Assembly: GCA_017527825.1 (NCBI GenBank) | Contig: JAFXPO010000030.1 | Location: 1 to 64,000 of the forward strand | From: Oscillospiraceae bacterium | Lineage (GTDB): Bacteria; Bacillota; Clostridia; Oscillospirales; Oscillospiraceae | DNA length: 64,000 bases | Direction: 5' to 3' | In this document: positions 51,498-59,915 of the stretch, piece after piece | Layout of the letters: the number at the start of each line of letters is the position of its first letter | Position numbering within the stretch: the first letter of the stretch is position 1 | Made by a program: the position numbers and the translations under genes | The notes under the pieces: generated by a model | Database searches by the model: none | What the model saw: the letters and a program-made list of their open reading frames with translations, nothing else | Told to the model about the DNA's origin: nothing

Positions 51498-51663
51498 AAC
51501 GCGCTTCCTCCTCCCGGTTCACTGCGCAATGCGCATAAAACACTCATTATAGATGCTATTTCATTATACCACGCCTGTCAAGTCGGTTTTCCGTCCGTCA
51601 GGGCTTCCGTCGATCGCGCGTGAAAAAAATTTTCCAGATTTGCGTTTTTTTACAAAAGAACAC

Positions 51664-51692
51664 TTGCGCCGCGGCGGAAAACAGGTTATAAT
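51664..51692 (+). promoter_or_regulatory. Promoter of the DUF1292 gene
   Basis: TTGCGC (51664-51669), 17 bp, TATAAT (51687-51692), 32 bp before the ATG. A perfect GTGAATTCAC palindrome (51700-51709) overlaps the expected transcript start. Confidence 0.75.
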
Positions 51693-51724
51693 ACCGATGT
51701 GAATTCACTTCGGAGGTATGTTCC

Positions 51725-52018
51725 ATGAGCGAGGATTTCGGTCCTAACATCGTCACCGTCATCGACGAGGAGACCGGCGAGGAGATCGAGCTGGAGTTCA
51801 TCGACGCGCTGGAGTACAACGGCACCGTCTACCGCGCCTTCTTCCCCATGGTGGAAGAGGACGACGAGGACAGCGAGGACGAGTACGGTCTCATCATCCT
51901 CAAGGCGGAGACCGAGAACGGCGAGGAAATCCTTGTCCAGATCGAGGACGAGGACGAGCTGAACGCCGTATATGATCAGTTCATGGAGCAGTTCTTCGAG
52001 GATGAGGAATCCAATTAA
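51725..52018 (+). CDS. DUF1292 (YrzB-family) protein
   Basis: A 97-residue, very acidic cytoplasmic protein: NIVTVIDEETGEEIELEFIDALEYNGTVYRAFFPMV is the DUF1292 core (quoted in part), followed by EDDDE-rich and ILVQIEDEDELNAVYDQFMEQF segments. The family is widespread in Firmicutes, usually beside ruvX/mtnN-type genes; here it stands with a membrane protein instead. Function unknown. GGAGG 8 nt before the ATG. Confidence 0.9.
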   Translation: MSEDFGPNIVTVIDEETGEEIELEFIDALEYNGTVYRAFFPMVEEDDEDSEDEYGLIILKAETENGEEILVQIEDEDELNAVYDQFMEQFFEDEESN

Positions 52019-52039
52019 ACGCGACAGGAAGGGAATGGC

Positions 52040-52378
52040 ATGGAAGCGGTATTCGGCGTACTGAGCACGGTGCTCAGCGCGATCGCGGCTTTTTTTCACA
52101 TGCTCGGCAACGTGCATGCTCTGGTCATTGAGCTGTTCGGTTCCTTTGGCGTGACGTTCTTCCTGTTCGGTTTCTTCGGGCTGCTGATGACGTTTTTGTG
52201 GTTCCTGTTCCGCTTCATCGACAAGAAGCGGCTGGCAATGCCCACCGTGTTCTTCACGATCTTCTTCCTTATCTTCCTCGGCGGCAACCTGCTGATGCTC
52301 TCGCAGGCGTCGCAGGAGGAGAAAGCTCCCGCGGCGGAGCAGACCGTGGAGTACGCTGACGATCAGGCGGCGGTCTGA
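52040..52378 (+). CDS. Small membrane protein of unknown function
   Basis: A 112-residue protein with three hydrophobic segments (about 5-20, 30-55, 68-88) and an acidic C-terminal tail. RBS GGAAGG 10 nt before the ATG, 21 bp after the DUF1292 gene, so probably the same operon. I recognise no family. The probable 6S RNA begins 13 bp after its stop. Confidence 0.7.
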   Translation: MEAVFGVLSTVLSAIAAFFHMLGNVHALVIELFGSFGVTFFLFGFFGLLMTFLWFLFRFIDKKRLAMPTVFFTIFFLIFLGGNLLMLSQASQEEKAPAAEQTVEYADDQAAV

Positions 52379-52390
52379 CAAGTGAATAAA

Positions 52391-52592
52391 AAGTGCCCTG
52401 CGGGGTGCGTGATAGCGTTTTCTATAACCCACATTTCGTTATACGGGATGCCGGATCGGATGGCGGTTTGCAGGCCTCTCGGCTGCGTTTGCGGCTGAAC
52501 GTTGGAAGCAGTAATGCCGGACGGAGGCGACCCACCTTACCTGAGGGTGAGGTTATAACGTGCGCTACACGGCCCGCGCGGGGCACCTTTTT
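52391..52592 (+). ncRNA. ssrS: Probable 6S RNA
   Basis: A ~200-nt rod-like RNA. The closing stem pairs GTGCCCTGCGgggTGC (52393 onward) with the end GCGCGGGGCAC (to 52586), continuing as GTGaTAGC/GCTACAC. Inward, CTATAACC pairs with GGTTATA, and a small hairpin CCTTACC-TGAG-GGTGAGG precedes GTTATAAC, the place where E. coli 6S has CCUUGAACC..GGUUCAAGG-GUUAC. Inner arm contains GCAGGCC-TCTC-GGCTGC. A T5 run follows. 6S RNA traps sigma-A RNA polymerase. Confidence 0.78.
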
Positions 52593-52601
52593 CGCTTCGC
52601 G

Positions 52602-52760
52602 TCAAGAAAGAGGCTGCGCCTCTTTCTTGAAAAAGATTACGCTTCGCTTCGCGCACGCCTTCGGCGCACGCGCGCTCCGCGAGAGGAGTTTTTTCTGACG
52701 CGCATGTCGTCAGAAAAAACGATCTGGTTCATTTCGCCGTCTGCGGACGGCGAAAATTTT
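52602..52760. repeat. Cluster of perfect intergenic hairpins
   Basis: Two clear palindromes: 13-bp stem TCAAGAAAGAGGC-tgc-GCCTCTTTCTTGA (52602-52630) and 12-bp stem TTTTTTCTGACG...CGTCAGAAAAAA (52689-52719), followed by CGCCGTCtgcgGACGGCG (52737-52753). No coding sequence. They may act as terminators for the 6S region, but the number is excessive for that. Confidence 0.65.
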
Positions 52761-52797
52761 TGACGGCAAAATTGCATAAAAACTTTTTGTTGGGCTA

Positions 52798-52826
52798 TTG
52801 ATTTTTTGTGAGAGTTGCGGTAAAAT
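52798..52826 (+). promoter_or_regulatory. Promoter of ssnA
   Basis: TTGATT (52798-52803), 17 bp, TAAAAT (52821-52826); predicted transcript start near 52833 gives a leader of about 105 nt. Confidence 0.65.
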
Positions 52827-52832
52827 CAACTC

Positions 52833-52915
52833 GATAGCTGGAACGAAGTGCTTCGCGCACGGGCTAAACGCCCTGCCGAGGCGCTTTTTGTTTTAGGCAC
52901 GGCTAACCGAAGAAT
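52833..52915 (+). promoter_or_regulatory. Structured leader of ssnA (candidate ssnA-motif RNA)
   Basis: Stem TAGCTG (about 52834) pairs with CGGCTA (about 52905), enclosing hairpins GTGC-TTCGC-GCAC and GGGC-TAAAC-GCCC and a GCGC-TTTTT-G-TTTT terminator-like end. A conserved RNA called the ssnA motif has been described upstream of ssnA-ygfK-hydA genes in Clostridia (from memory); the gene context and stable small loops fit. Expected to control ssnA in response to an unknown ligand. Confidence 0.55.
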
Positions 52916-52938
52916 GATTTTTGGAGGAGGAATGCAGC

Positions 52939-54282
52939 ATGACACTGGTTACCAACGGACGGCTCATCACGAGGGACGAAACCGGCAAGGGATACTATGA
53001 GCACGGCGCGGTCGCCTACGAGGGCACGAAAATCGTCGCCGTCGGCGAGGAAGCCGAGCTGCGCGCGAAGTACCCCGACGCTGAGATGATCGACGCCAGG
53101 GGCGGCGTTATCATGCCCGCGTTCATCAACGCGCACACGCACATTTACTCCGCCCTCGCCCGCGGGCTGTCCATCGTCGGCAATAACCCCACGAACTTCT
53201 ACGAGGTTCTTGACGGGACGTGGTGGGCGATCGACCGCCACCTCTACATGGACGGCACGAAGGCGAGCGCCGACGCGCTGTACCTCGACTGCATCAAGCA
53301 GGGCGTGACCACGATCTTCGACCACCACGCGAGCTACGGCGAGATTCCCGGCACGCTGCACACCATCGCCGAGAGCGCGAAGGAGTTCGGCATCCGCTCC
53401 TGCCTGTGCTACGAGGTCAGCGACCGCGACGGCGAGGAGAAGTGCCTGCAAGCCATTCAGGAAAACGCCGACTGGATCACCGAGTGCGAGCAGCGCAAGG
53501 ACCCGATGCTCGCGGCGATGTTCGGCGGACACGCGCTGTTCACCATCTCCGACAAGACCTTTGACCGCATGGTGGAGGCAAACAACGGCCGCACAGGCTA
53601 CCACATCCACGTCAGCGAGGGCATGAACGACGTGTACGACAGCCTGCAAAACTACGGCCGCCGCCCCGTGCAGCGCTTGCAGGATCACGGGATTCTGGGA
53701 CCCAAGACGATCCTCGGCCACTGCATCCACGTCAACACCGCGGAGATCGAGCTGATCAAAAATACCGACACGATGGTGGTCAACAACCCCGAATCCAACA
53801 TGGGCAACGCCGTTGGTATCTGTCCGGTACTTCCCCTTTACAAGGCAGGTATTCTGCTGGGTATGGGCACCGACGCGTACACGAACGACATGCTGGAATC
53901 CCTTAAGGTCGCGCTCTGCTCCCAGCGCTCGAACGCATGCCTGCCAAACGTCGCGTGGTGCGAGGTGACGGACATGCTGTTCAAGAACAACGCGAAAATC
54001 GGCGCGAAGTACTTCCCCGATCCCCTCGGCGTTCTGAAGCCCGGCGCGGCGGCGGACATCATCGTGATGGACTACAAGCCGTTCACGCCCTTCTCCGACG
54101 CGAACATCGACGGGCACATGATCTTCGGCATGACCGGTCGCCAGTGCCAGACGACGATTGCGGGCGGCAAGCTGCTGATGAAGGATCGTGAATTGGTGGG
54201 CGTGGATGAGGAAGCGGTCAACGCGAGGATCTTGGAGGCAAGCAAGAAGCTCTGGGGTGAGCTGAACCATTGCACCTATTGA
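52939..54282 (+). CDS. ssnA: SsnA-type amidohydrolase (putative aminohydrolase)
   Basis: A 447-residue TIM-barrel amidohydrolase. Metal ligands: INAHTHIYSAL (HxH), HIHVSEG, GHCIHVN and MGTDAYTNDM (Asp). SsnA proteins are purine/pyrimidine-like deaminases of uncertain substrate found in the xdh/ygfK cluster, and are used in anaerobic purine breakdown. The ATG at 52939 with GGAGGAGG is preferred over an upstream TTG. First gene of the purine cluster and preceded by a structured leader. Confidence 0.93.
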   Translation: MTLVTNGRLITRDETGKGYYEHGAVAYEGTKIVAVGEEAELRAKYPDAEMIDARGGVIMPAFINAHTHIYSALARGLSIVGNNPTNFYEVLDGTWWAIDRHLYMDGTKASADALYLDCIKQGVTTIFDHHASYGEIPGTLHTIAESAKEFGIRSCLCYEVSDRDGEEKCLQAIQENADWITECEQRKDPMLAAMFGGHALFTISDKTFDRMVEANNGRTGYHIHVSEGMNDVYDSLQNYGRRPVQRLQDHGILGPKTILGHCIHVNTAEIELIKNTDTMVVNNPESNMGNAVGICPVLPLYKAGILLGMGTDAYTNDMLESLKVALCSQRSNACLPNVAWCEVTDMLFKNNAKIGAKYFPDPLGVLKPGAAADIIVMDYKPFTPFSDANIDGHMIFGMTGRQCQTTIAGGKLLMKDRELVGVDEEAVNARILEASKKLWGELNHCTY

Positions 54283-54291
54283 GGTGCGGAC

Positions 54292-54613
54292 TGACACCAT
54301 TTCTTTCCTTTTTCTTGAAAAGGAAAGAAACGGTTTCAGACTTCCAAAGAAAGGAAAATCGCCTTTGGGGGAAGTGCAAATTGCAATTTGCTCTCTTGTT
54401 CCATTGAACGATACGCTGTTTTCCACCGCTGCATTGACACTGCAATGCGCCGCCTACCCGGCGGCACGACCTTTCTTCGTGCGGTGATGCCTGCCACGCA
54501 CCTTGGGATAAACGAACGACGTACAAGGTTCCGCCTTGATAAAAGGCGGGGCCGGCCGATGCCCGGCGGTCGAGGGAAGTCAATTCGACGTTCGGACAAA
54601 CAGCGTATCGTAC
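54292..54613 (+). repeat. Intergenic palindromic element, copy E (right end missing)
   Basis: Starts 9 nt after the ssnA stop with hairpin TGACACCATTTC...GAAACGGTTTCA, then the full core bounded by a perfect 14-bp inverted repeat ACGATACGCTGTTT (54408-54421) / AAACAGCGTATCGT (54597-54610). Core hairpins: CATTG-acactg-CAATG, GCCGCC-tacc-CGGCGGC, CCGCCTT-gata-AAAGGCGG. The right terminal hairpin is replaced by unrelated palindromes. Confidence 0.9.
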
Positions 54614-54671
54614 AAGGAACGACCCATCTGATTTTTCCCAAACCCTTCCCCCAAAAAAGGGATTCCAAAAC

Positions 54672-54800
54672 CGCAGGTTTTGGTGCACTTTTGGTTACTT
54701 TTCGTGCAAGCGAAAAGTGACCCGCGCCCGGGGGCGCGGAACTCCCCCGCTTTTTGGTGACTTTTTCGGCGGCGAAAAAGTCACTCCGCCCGCAGGCGGA
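54672..54800. repeat. Array of hairpins before ygfK
   Basis: Successive perfect stems: ACTTTTCG-tgcaag-CGAAAAGT (54697-54718), CCGCGCCCgGGGGCGCGG (54722-54739), and the 12-bp GTGACTTTTTCG-gcgg-CGAAAAAGTCAC (54757-54784), then CCGCCCgcaGGCGG. No gene, no clear promoter; together with copy E this fills the 550 bp between ssnA and ygfK. Confidence 0.65.
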
Positions 54801-54832
54801 AACTCCTGCAATCATAAGAAGGAGGAACGACC

Positions 54833-57778
54833 ATGTCTGAAAAAATGTACCCCATCCCCTTTGCGTCCCTGATGAACTGGGTCACCACCGAGTACGCAAA
54901 AACCGGCGACATCTTCGGCGTCCATAAGGCGTACCGCGCGAGCGGCAAGACGCTCCCCATCTTCGGCGAGACCATCGAGACGCCGTTCGGCCCCGCCGCC
55001 GGTCCCAACAGTCAGCTCGCGCAGAACATCATCGCGTCGTACTTCGCGGGCGCGCGCTTCTTCGAGGTCAAAACCGTACAGAAGATGGACGGCGCCGAGC
55101 TTGCCGCCTGCGTCCCCCGCCCGTGCATCCTCGCCGCCGACGAGGGCTATAACCAGGAGTGGTCCACCGAGCTGACCGTGCCGCAGGCGCAGGACGAATA
55201 CATCAAGGCGTGGTGCGCGCTCAAGGTCATCTCCAAGGTCTACGGTCTCGGCGACCCCGACGGGTTCGTGTTCAACATGTCCGTCGGGTACGATCTGGAG
55301 GGCATCAAGGGCGAGAAGGTCAACTCGTACATCGACAACATGATGGACGCGTCCAACACCTACCAGTTCGGCGAGTGCAAGCGCGTTTTGAAGGAACTTT
55401 TCCCCGCCGAAGCCGCGTTCATCGACGGCATCTCCCCCCGCGTCTCGCGCTCCGTCACCGTCTCGACGCTCCACGGATGTCCCCCCGATGAGATCGAGCG
55501 CATCGCCTCGTATCTCATCACCGAGAAGCATCTGCACACCTTCGTCAAGTGCAACCCGACCATCCTCGGCTACCAAACCGCCCGCGGCATCCTCGACGGC
55601 ATGGGCTACGACTACATCGTCTTCGACGAGCACCACTTCAACGAGGACTTGCAGTGGGAGGACGCCGTGCCGATGTTCCGCCGCCTGCAAGCCCTCGCCG
55701 ACGAGAGGGGCGTGGAGTTCGGTCTCAAGCTCTCCAACACCTTCCCCGTCGACACCACGCGCGGCGAGCTGCCCGGTCAGGAGATGTACATGTCCGGCAG
55801 GAGCCTGTTCCCGCTGACCATCGAGATGTGCTCCCGCATCTCCCGCGCGTTCGGCGGCAGGATGCGCATTTCCTTCGCCGGCGGCGCGGAATATTTCAAC
55901 TGCGACAAGCTCTTCGCGGCGGGCATCTGGCCGATCACCGTCGCCACCACGATCCTCAAGCCCGGCGGCTACAACCGCCTGCGCCAGATGGTCGAAAAGG
56001 TCGAAGCGCTGCCCTACCGCGCCTTCGCCGGTACGGACTCCGCCGCGATTTCCGACCTCGCTGCGGCGGCGCAGCACGACTTCCACCACCGCAAGCCCAT
56101 CAAGCCCCTGCCCACGCGCAAGAGCAAGGAGCAGGTGCCGTGGCTTGACTGCTTCCTCGCCCCCTGCAAGGGCGGCTGCCCCATCGAGCAGGATATCCCG
56201 GAATACATCGAGCTGTGCCGCAAGGGTCTCTACGGTCCCGCCCTGCGGCTGATTACCGAGAAGAACGCCCTGCCGTTCATCACCGGCACCATCTGCGCCC
56301 ATCGCTGCCAGAACAAGTGCTCCCGCAACTTCTACGATGAGTCCATCCACATCCGCGACACCAAGCTGATTGCCGCGAAAAACGGTTACGAGGCGCTGAT
56401 GGCGTCCATCCGCGCTCCCAGGAAAGTCCCCGGTAAGCGTGCCGCCATCGTCGGCGGCGGTCCGACGGGTATCGCCGCGGCGTACTTCCTCGGCAGAGCG
56501 GGCGTGGAGACCACGATCTTCGAGCGCGAGGAAAAGCTCGGCGGCGTGCCGCGCTACGTCATCCCCGCGTTCCGCATCAGCGACGAGGCGATCGACAAAG
56601 ATATCGCTCTCATGGAGAAGTACGGCGTCGAGGTGAAGTGCGGCGCTCCCGCGCCGTCCGTCGCGGAGCTGAAAGCCCAGGGCTACACACACATTCTCAT
56701 GGCGACCGGCGCGTGGAAAGCGGGACGCCTTGACATCGAGGGCAACGTCGCGGGCGTCATTCAGTGGATGAAGGAGATGAAGACCAGGGTCAAGCCGTCG
56801 CTGAGCGGCAGCGTGGTCGTGGTCGGCGCGGGCAACACCGCCATGGACGCGGCGCGGGTCGCGAAGCGCGCGGGCGCGCAGTCCGCCATCCTCTACCGCC
56901 GCACCAGGAAGGAAATGCCCGCCGACGAACACGAGCTTCAGCTCGCCATGGAGGACGGCGTTGCATTCATTGAGCTGGCGGCGCCGGTCAGGCAGGCGGA
57001 CGGCAGGCTGGTCTGCGAAAAGATGCGCCTCGGCGCCCCCGACGCGTCCGGTCGCCGTTCCCCCGAACCGACGGGCGAGACGTTCGAAATTCCCTGCGAT
57101 CTGGTCATCTCCGCCGTCGGCGAGAAGGTGGACGACGCGCTCATGGCGGCGAACGGCATCGAGATGGAGCGCAAGGGTCCCGCCTTCCAGACCAATATTG
57201 AAGGCGTGTGGTGCGCGGGCGACGCGCACCGCGGTCCCGCCACGATCGTCGAGGGTATCGCCGACGCGGCGGCGTTCGCCGAAGCCGTCACCGGAAAGAA
57301 GCACACCTACGACATCCCCGACGAGGCGTATGCCGCGAAGGACGACACCATCGCGAAGAAGGGCGTGCTCGCCATGGCAGGCGACGTTTGCTGCGAGGGT
57401 GAGCGATGCTTGCAGTGCAAGGTGGTTTGCGAGAACTGCGTGGACTCCTGCCCCAACCGCGCCAACGTGGTCATCCAGCTCTCGAACCACACACATCAGA
57501 TTCTGCACGTCGACAAGATGTGCAACGAGTGCGGCAACTGCACGCAGTTCTGCCCCTATGCCAGCGAGCCGTGCCGCGACAAGTTCACACTCTTCCAGAC
57601 GGCAGAGGACATGGAGGACAGCCGCAACGCGGGCGTGCTGTTCCTCGGCGGCGACCGCGCGCGCGTGCGGATGTTCGCGGGCGTGCAGGAGGTCGATCTC
57701 AGCAACTGCGATCTGCCGGAGCTGCTGCTGGAATTCATCCTCACCATTCGCGACAAGTACGGATATCTGTATCGGTAA
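54833..57778 (+). CDS. ygfK: YgfK-type putative selenate reductase / FAD-dependent Fe-S oxidoreductase
   Basis: A 981-residue protein. N-terminal dihydroorotate-dehydrogenase-like region (1-430), Fe-S domain DCFLAPCKGGCPIEQD (about 438), FAD/NAD(P)-binding GltD-like domain with AAIVGGGPTGIAAAYFLG (about 535) and VVVGAGNTAMDAARVAKR (about 659), then C-terminal clusters CLQCKVVCENCVDSC (858) and CNECGNCTQFC (896). Such architecture resembles dihydropyrimidine dehydrogenase. YgfK belongs to the selenium-dependent xanthine/purine catabolism cluster; its exact reaction is unproven. Strong RBS AAGGAGG. Confidence 0.94.
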   Translation: MSEKMYPIPFASLMNWVTTEYAKTGDIFGVHKAYRASGKTLPIFGETIETPFGPAAGPNSQLAQNIIASYFAGARFFEVKTVQKMDGAELAACVPRPCILAADEGYNQEWSTELTVPQAQDEYIKAWCALKVISKVYGLGDPDGFVFNMSVGYDLEGIKGEKVNSYIDNMMDASNTYQFGECKRVLKELFPAEAAFIDGISPRVSRSVTVSTLHGCPPDEIERIASYLITEKHLHTFVKCNPTILGYQTARGILDGMGYDYIVFDEHHFNEDLQWEDAVPMFRRLQALADERGVEFGLKLSNTFPVDTTRGELPGQEMYMSGRSLFPLTIEMCSRISRAFGGRMRISFAGGAEYFNCDKLFAAGIWPITVATTILKPGGYNRLRQMVEKVEALPYRAFAGTDSAAISDLAAAAQHDFHHRKPIKPLPTRKSKEQVPWLDCFLAPCKGGCPIEQDIPEYIELCRKGLYGPALRLITEKNALPFITGTICAHRCQNKCSRNFYDESIHIRDTKLIAAKNGYEALMASIRAPRKVPGKRAAIVGGGPTGIAAAYFLGRAGVETTIFEREEKLGGVPRYVIPAFRISDEAIDKDIALMEKYGVEVKCGAPAPSVAELKAQGYTHILMATGAWKAGRLDIEGNVAGVIQWMKEMKTRVKPSLSGSVVVVGAGNTAMDAARVAKRAGAQSAILYRRTRKEMPADEHELQLAMEDGVAFIELAAPVRQADGRLVCEKMRLGAPDASGRRSPEPTGETFEIPCDLVISAVGEKVDDALMAANGIEMERKGPAFQTNIEGVWCAGDAHRGPATIVEGIADAAAFAEAVTGKKHTYDIPDEAYAAKDDTIAKKGVLAMAGDVCCEGERCLQCKVVCENCVDSCPNRANVVIQLSNHTHQILHVDKMCNECGNCTQFCPYASEPCRDKFTLFQTAEDMEDSRNAGVLFLGGDRARVRMFAGVQEVDLSNCDLPELLLEFILTIRDKYGYLYR

Positions 57779-57790
57779 ACGGCAACAGGA

Positions 57791-57812
57791 GGGAGAGGCA
57801 TCCGCCTCTCCC
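57791..57812 (+). terminator. Hairpin after ygfK
   Basis: Perfect 9-bp stem GGGAGAGGC-atcc-GCCTCTCCC, 12 bp after the stop. The U-tract is poor (TCTCGC), so it may leak. Confidence 0.6.
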
Positions 57813-57875
57813 TCTCGCATGTGGTCTATGTTTTCAGGGCGGTCAGCGGTTGATGTGCAGACAGCCCTTTTTTGC

Positions 57876-57904
57876 TTGCCTATGGTCTCAAACTGTGCTA
57901 TAAT
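57876..57904 (+). promoter_or_regulatory. Promoter of hyuA
   Basis: TTGCCT (57876-57881), 17 bp, extended -10 TGCTATAAT (TATAAT at 57899-57904). Confidence 0.75.
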
Positions 57905-57932
57905 GAATCATCACAGGCGCAGAGGGCAACTT

Positions 57933-58010
57933 ATGGAGTTACTTGATTTCAGACTTTACGACCAGAAGAAGATCAGGTTTTCATTTTTGAAAAGGAGTGA
58001 CGCAGCGTGA
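57933..58010 (+). CDS. 25-residue upstream ORF coupled to hyuA
   Basis: MELLDFRLYDQKKIRFSFLK begins a 25-residue peptide with GAGGG before its ATG. Its TGA (58008-58010) overlaps the hyuA GTG start (58007-58009), and the hyuA ribosome binding site lies inside it. This suggests translational coupling or a leader peptide. No family recognised; it may also be non-functional. Confidence 0.45.
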   Translation: MELLDFRLYDQKKIRFSFLKRSDAA

Positions 58011-59389
58011 AAACCATCCTGCGCGGGGGATTCGTGGTCAGCGGCAAGTCCTGCCGACGTGCCGATGTGCTCATCGACGGCGAGAAAATTGAGAAAGTCG
58101 GTCACGTCATGGCGCACGCGCCATGGGATACCGAGGTCGTCGACGTCAGCGGCTGCTACCTCTTCCCCGGCTTTATCGACGCGCACACCCACTTTGATCT
58201 CGACGTGGCGGGCACCACAACCGCCGACGACTTTGACAGCGGCACCTATGCCGCCATCCGCGGCGGCACGACCAGCATCGTGGATTTCGCCTGCCCCAAC
58301 AAGGGCGAGACGCTGGGCTGCGGCTTGAAGCTTTGGCATGAAAAGTCCGACGGCAAATGCTGGTGCGACTACGGCTACCACATGACCATCGACGACTGGA
58401 ACGCGGACATCGAGCGCGAGCTGGACGACATGTTCGCCGCCGGCATCACGTCGTTCAAGATGTACCTCACCTACCCCGCCATGATGCTGCCCGACCGGCA
58501 GCTCTACGAAGCCATGGTCGCGCTCAAAAAGCGCGGCGGCATCTGCGGCTTCCACTGCGAGAACGCCGGCGTGATCGACGCGAAGATCGCGGAGCTGAAA
58601 GCGGCGGGCAAGGGCGCGGAGGTCTCGTCCCATCCCAAGGCGCGGCCGGACTACCTCGAAGCCGAGGCGGTGGGGCGCGTGCTGCGCATCGCGCAGGCGG
58701 CGGACACGCCGGTCATCATCGTCCACACCACCAACCGCGCGGCGCTCGACGAGATCGACGCGGCACGGCGGCGCGGGCAGACGGTGTACGTCGAGACCTG
58801 CCCGCAGTACCTGCTGCTGGACGATTCCGTGTACGAGCACCCCGATTTCTCCCAGGCGTCGCGTTACGTCTGCGCCCCGCCAATCCGCAAGAGCGCCGAC
58901 GCCGCCGCCCTCTGGCGCGGTCTGCGCCACGGCGACGTGCAGACGGTCTCCACCGACCACTGCTCGTTCACGCCGGAGCAGAAGGAGATGGGGCGCGGCG
59001 ACTTCACGAAGATCCCCGGCGGTGTGCCGGGTGTGGAGACCCGCGGCGAGCTGATCTATTCCGCCGGCGTCGCGCAAAAGCGCATCAGCCTCGCGTGCAT
59101 GTGCCGCGTGCTGTCCGAGAACCCCGCGAAGCTCTACGGGCTTTATCCCCGCAAGGGCGCCGTCGCCGCGGGAAGCGACGCGGACATCGTGGTGTACGAC
59201 CCTAACGCGAACCGCGTGCTGCGCGGCGCGGAACTGGCGAGCCGGGCGGGCTATACGCCCTTCGAGGGCTTTGAAACCAGCGGCTCCATCCGCTCGGTCT
59301 ACCTGCGCGGAGAACTGGCGATGGATCGCGGCGAGGTCGTGGGCGACCGCCGCGGGCAATATCTCATGCGCGGAAAGTGCATGCTGTAA
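58007..59389 (+). CDS. hyuA: Dihydropyrimidinase / hydantoinase
   Basis: A 460-residue cyclic amidohydrolase (also called hydA) opening hydantoin or dihydropyrimidine rings. Metal ligands: FIDAHTHFDLD (HxH), carboxylated Lys in ITSFKMYLTYP, GFHCENA, VIIVHTTN and STDHCSF (Asp). GTG start at 58007 with AAGGAGTGA. Partner of ssnA and ygfK in anaerobic purine/uric-acid-type catabolism clusters; the true substrate could be a ring-opened purine intermediate (inference). Confidence 0.93.
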   Translation: MKTILRGGFVVSGKSCRRADVLIDGEKIEKVGHVMAHAPWDTEVVDVSGCYLFPGFIDAHTHFDLDVAGTTTADDFDSGTYAAIRGGTTSIVDFACPNKGETLGCGLKLWHEKSDGKCWCDYGYHMTIDDWNADIERELDDMFAAGITSFKMYLTYPAMMLPDRQLYEAMVALKKRGGICGFHCENAGVIDAKIAELKAAGKGAEVSSHPKARPDYLEAEAVGRVLRIAQAADTPVIIVHTTNRAALDEIDAARRRGQTVYVETCPQYLLLDDSVYEHPDFSQASRYVCAPPIRKSADAAALWRGLRHGDVQTVSTDHCSFTPEQKEMGRGDFTKIPGGVPGVETRGELIYSAGVAQKRISLACMCRVLSENPAKLYGLYPRKGAVAAGSDADIVVYDPNANRVLRGAELASRAGYTPFEGFETSGSIRSVYLRGELAMDRGEVVGDRRGQYLMRGKCML

Positions 59390-59404
59390 GGAGTAGAGAA
59401 AACC

Positions 59405-59914
59405 ATGGTCGATTGGAAATATATGCTGCTGGCGCAGTACCCCGCGTGCTTGATTCTCGCGGTCTTCTTTCTCGTGAAATACACGTTCGCGCGCAAATCC
59501 TCCGCGGTGAAATCGATCCTGTGGGTGCTGCTGTTCGGGGTATCGCTGGCGGTATCGGTGCTGTTTCTGTTCCTCGGCGTCCACCACGATTACTGGACGC
59601 TGAAAACGCTGTTTCCGCTGGGCGTCGCGAGCTGGATCGGCATTGTGCTGATGCTGGTGGCGGTCGTGGCGCGCATCGTTCACCTGATCGAAAAGAAGCA
59701 CAGCCGCAAGGTGATGGAAAAGGAACTGAAACAGGCGGCGAAGGAGAAGGACGCCGCCGTTGCCGAGGCGGAACAGGCGGGACGCCGCGCCGCGCAGGAG
59801 GAGGCGGAGGCGCTGCGCCTGACCAGAGCGGCAAGCGCCGCCGACGCCGAGGCGCAAAAGAGCGACGTGGCGAAGGAAGCCGCCGCGCCGATCGAACTGA
59901 AGCTGGACGAATGA
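59405..59914 (+). CDS. Three-helix membrane protein with C-terminal coiled coil
   Basis: A 169-residue protein: hydrophobic segments at about 7-27, 38-60 and 70-95, then a charged Ala/Glu/Lys helix (about 100-150, EKELKQAAKEKDAAVAEAEQ) likely to be a coiled coil. GGAGTAGAG ribosome binding site, 15 bp after hyuA, so cotranscribed. No transporter motif. Function unknown. Confidence 0.75.
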   Translation: MVDWKYMLLAQYPACLILAVFFLVKYTFARKSSAVKSILWVLLFGVSLAVSVLFLFLGVHHDYWTLKTLFPLGVASWIGIVLMLVAVVARIVHLIEKKHSRKVMEKELKQAAKEKDAAVAEAEQAGRRAAQEEAEALRLTRAASAADAEAQKSDVAKEAAAPIELKLDE

Positions 59915-59915
59915 G

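Noticed and set aside
52391..52592. Signal recognition particle RNA (GGAAGCAG is present)
   Set aside because: The full SRP domain IV signature GTCAGGTCCGGAAGGAAGCAGC is absent, while the closing stem and the 3' bubble hairpin fit 6S RNA.
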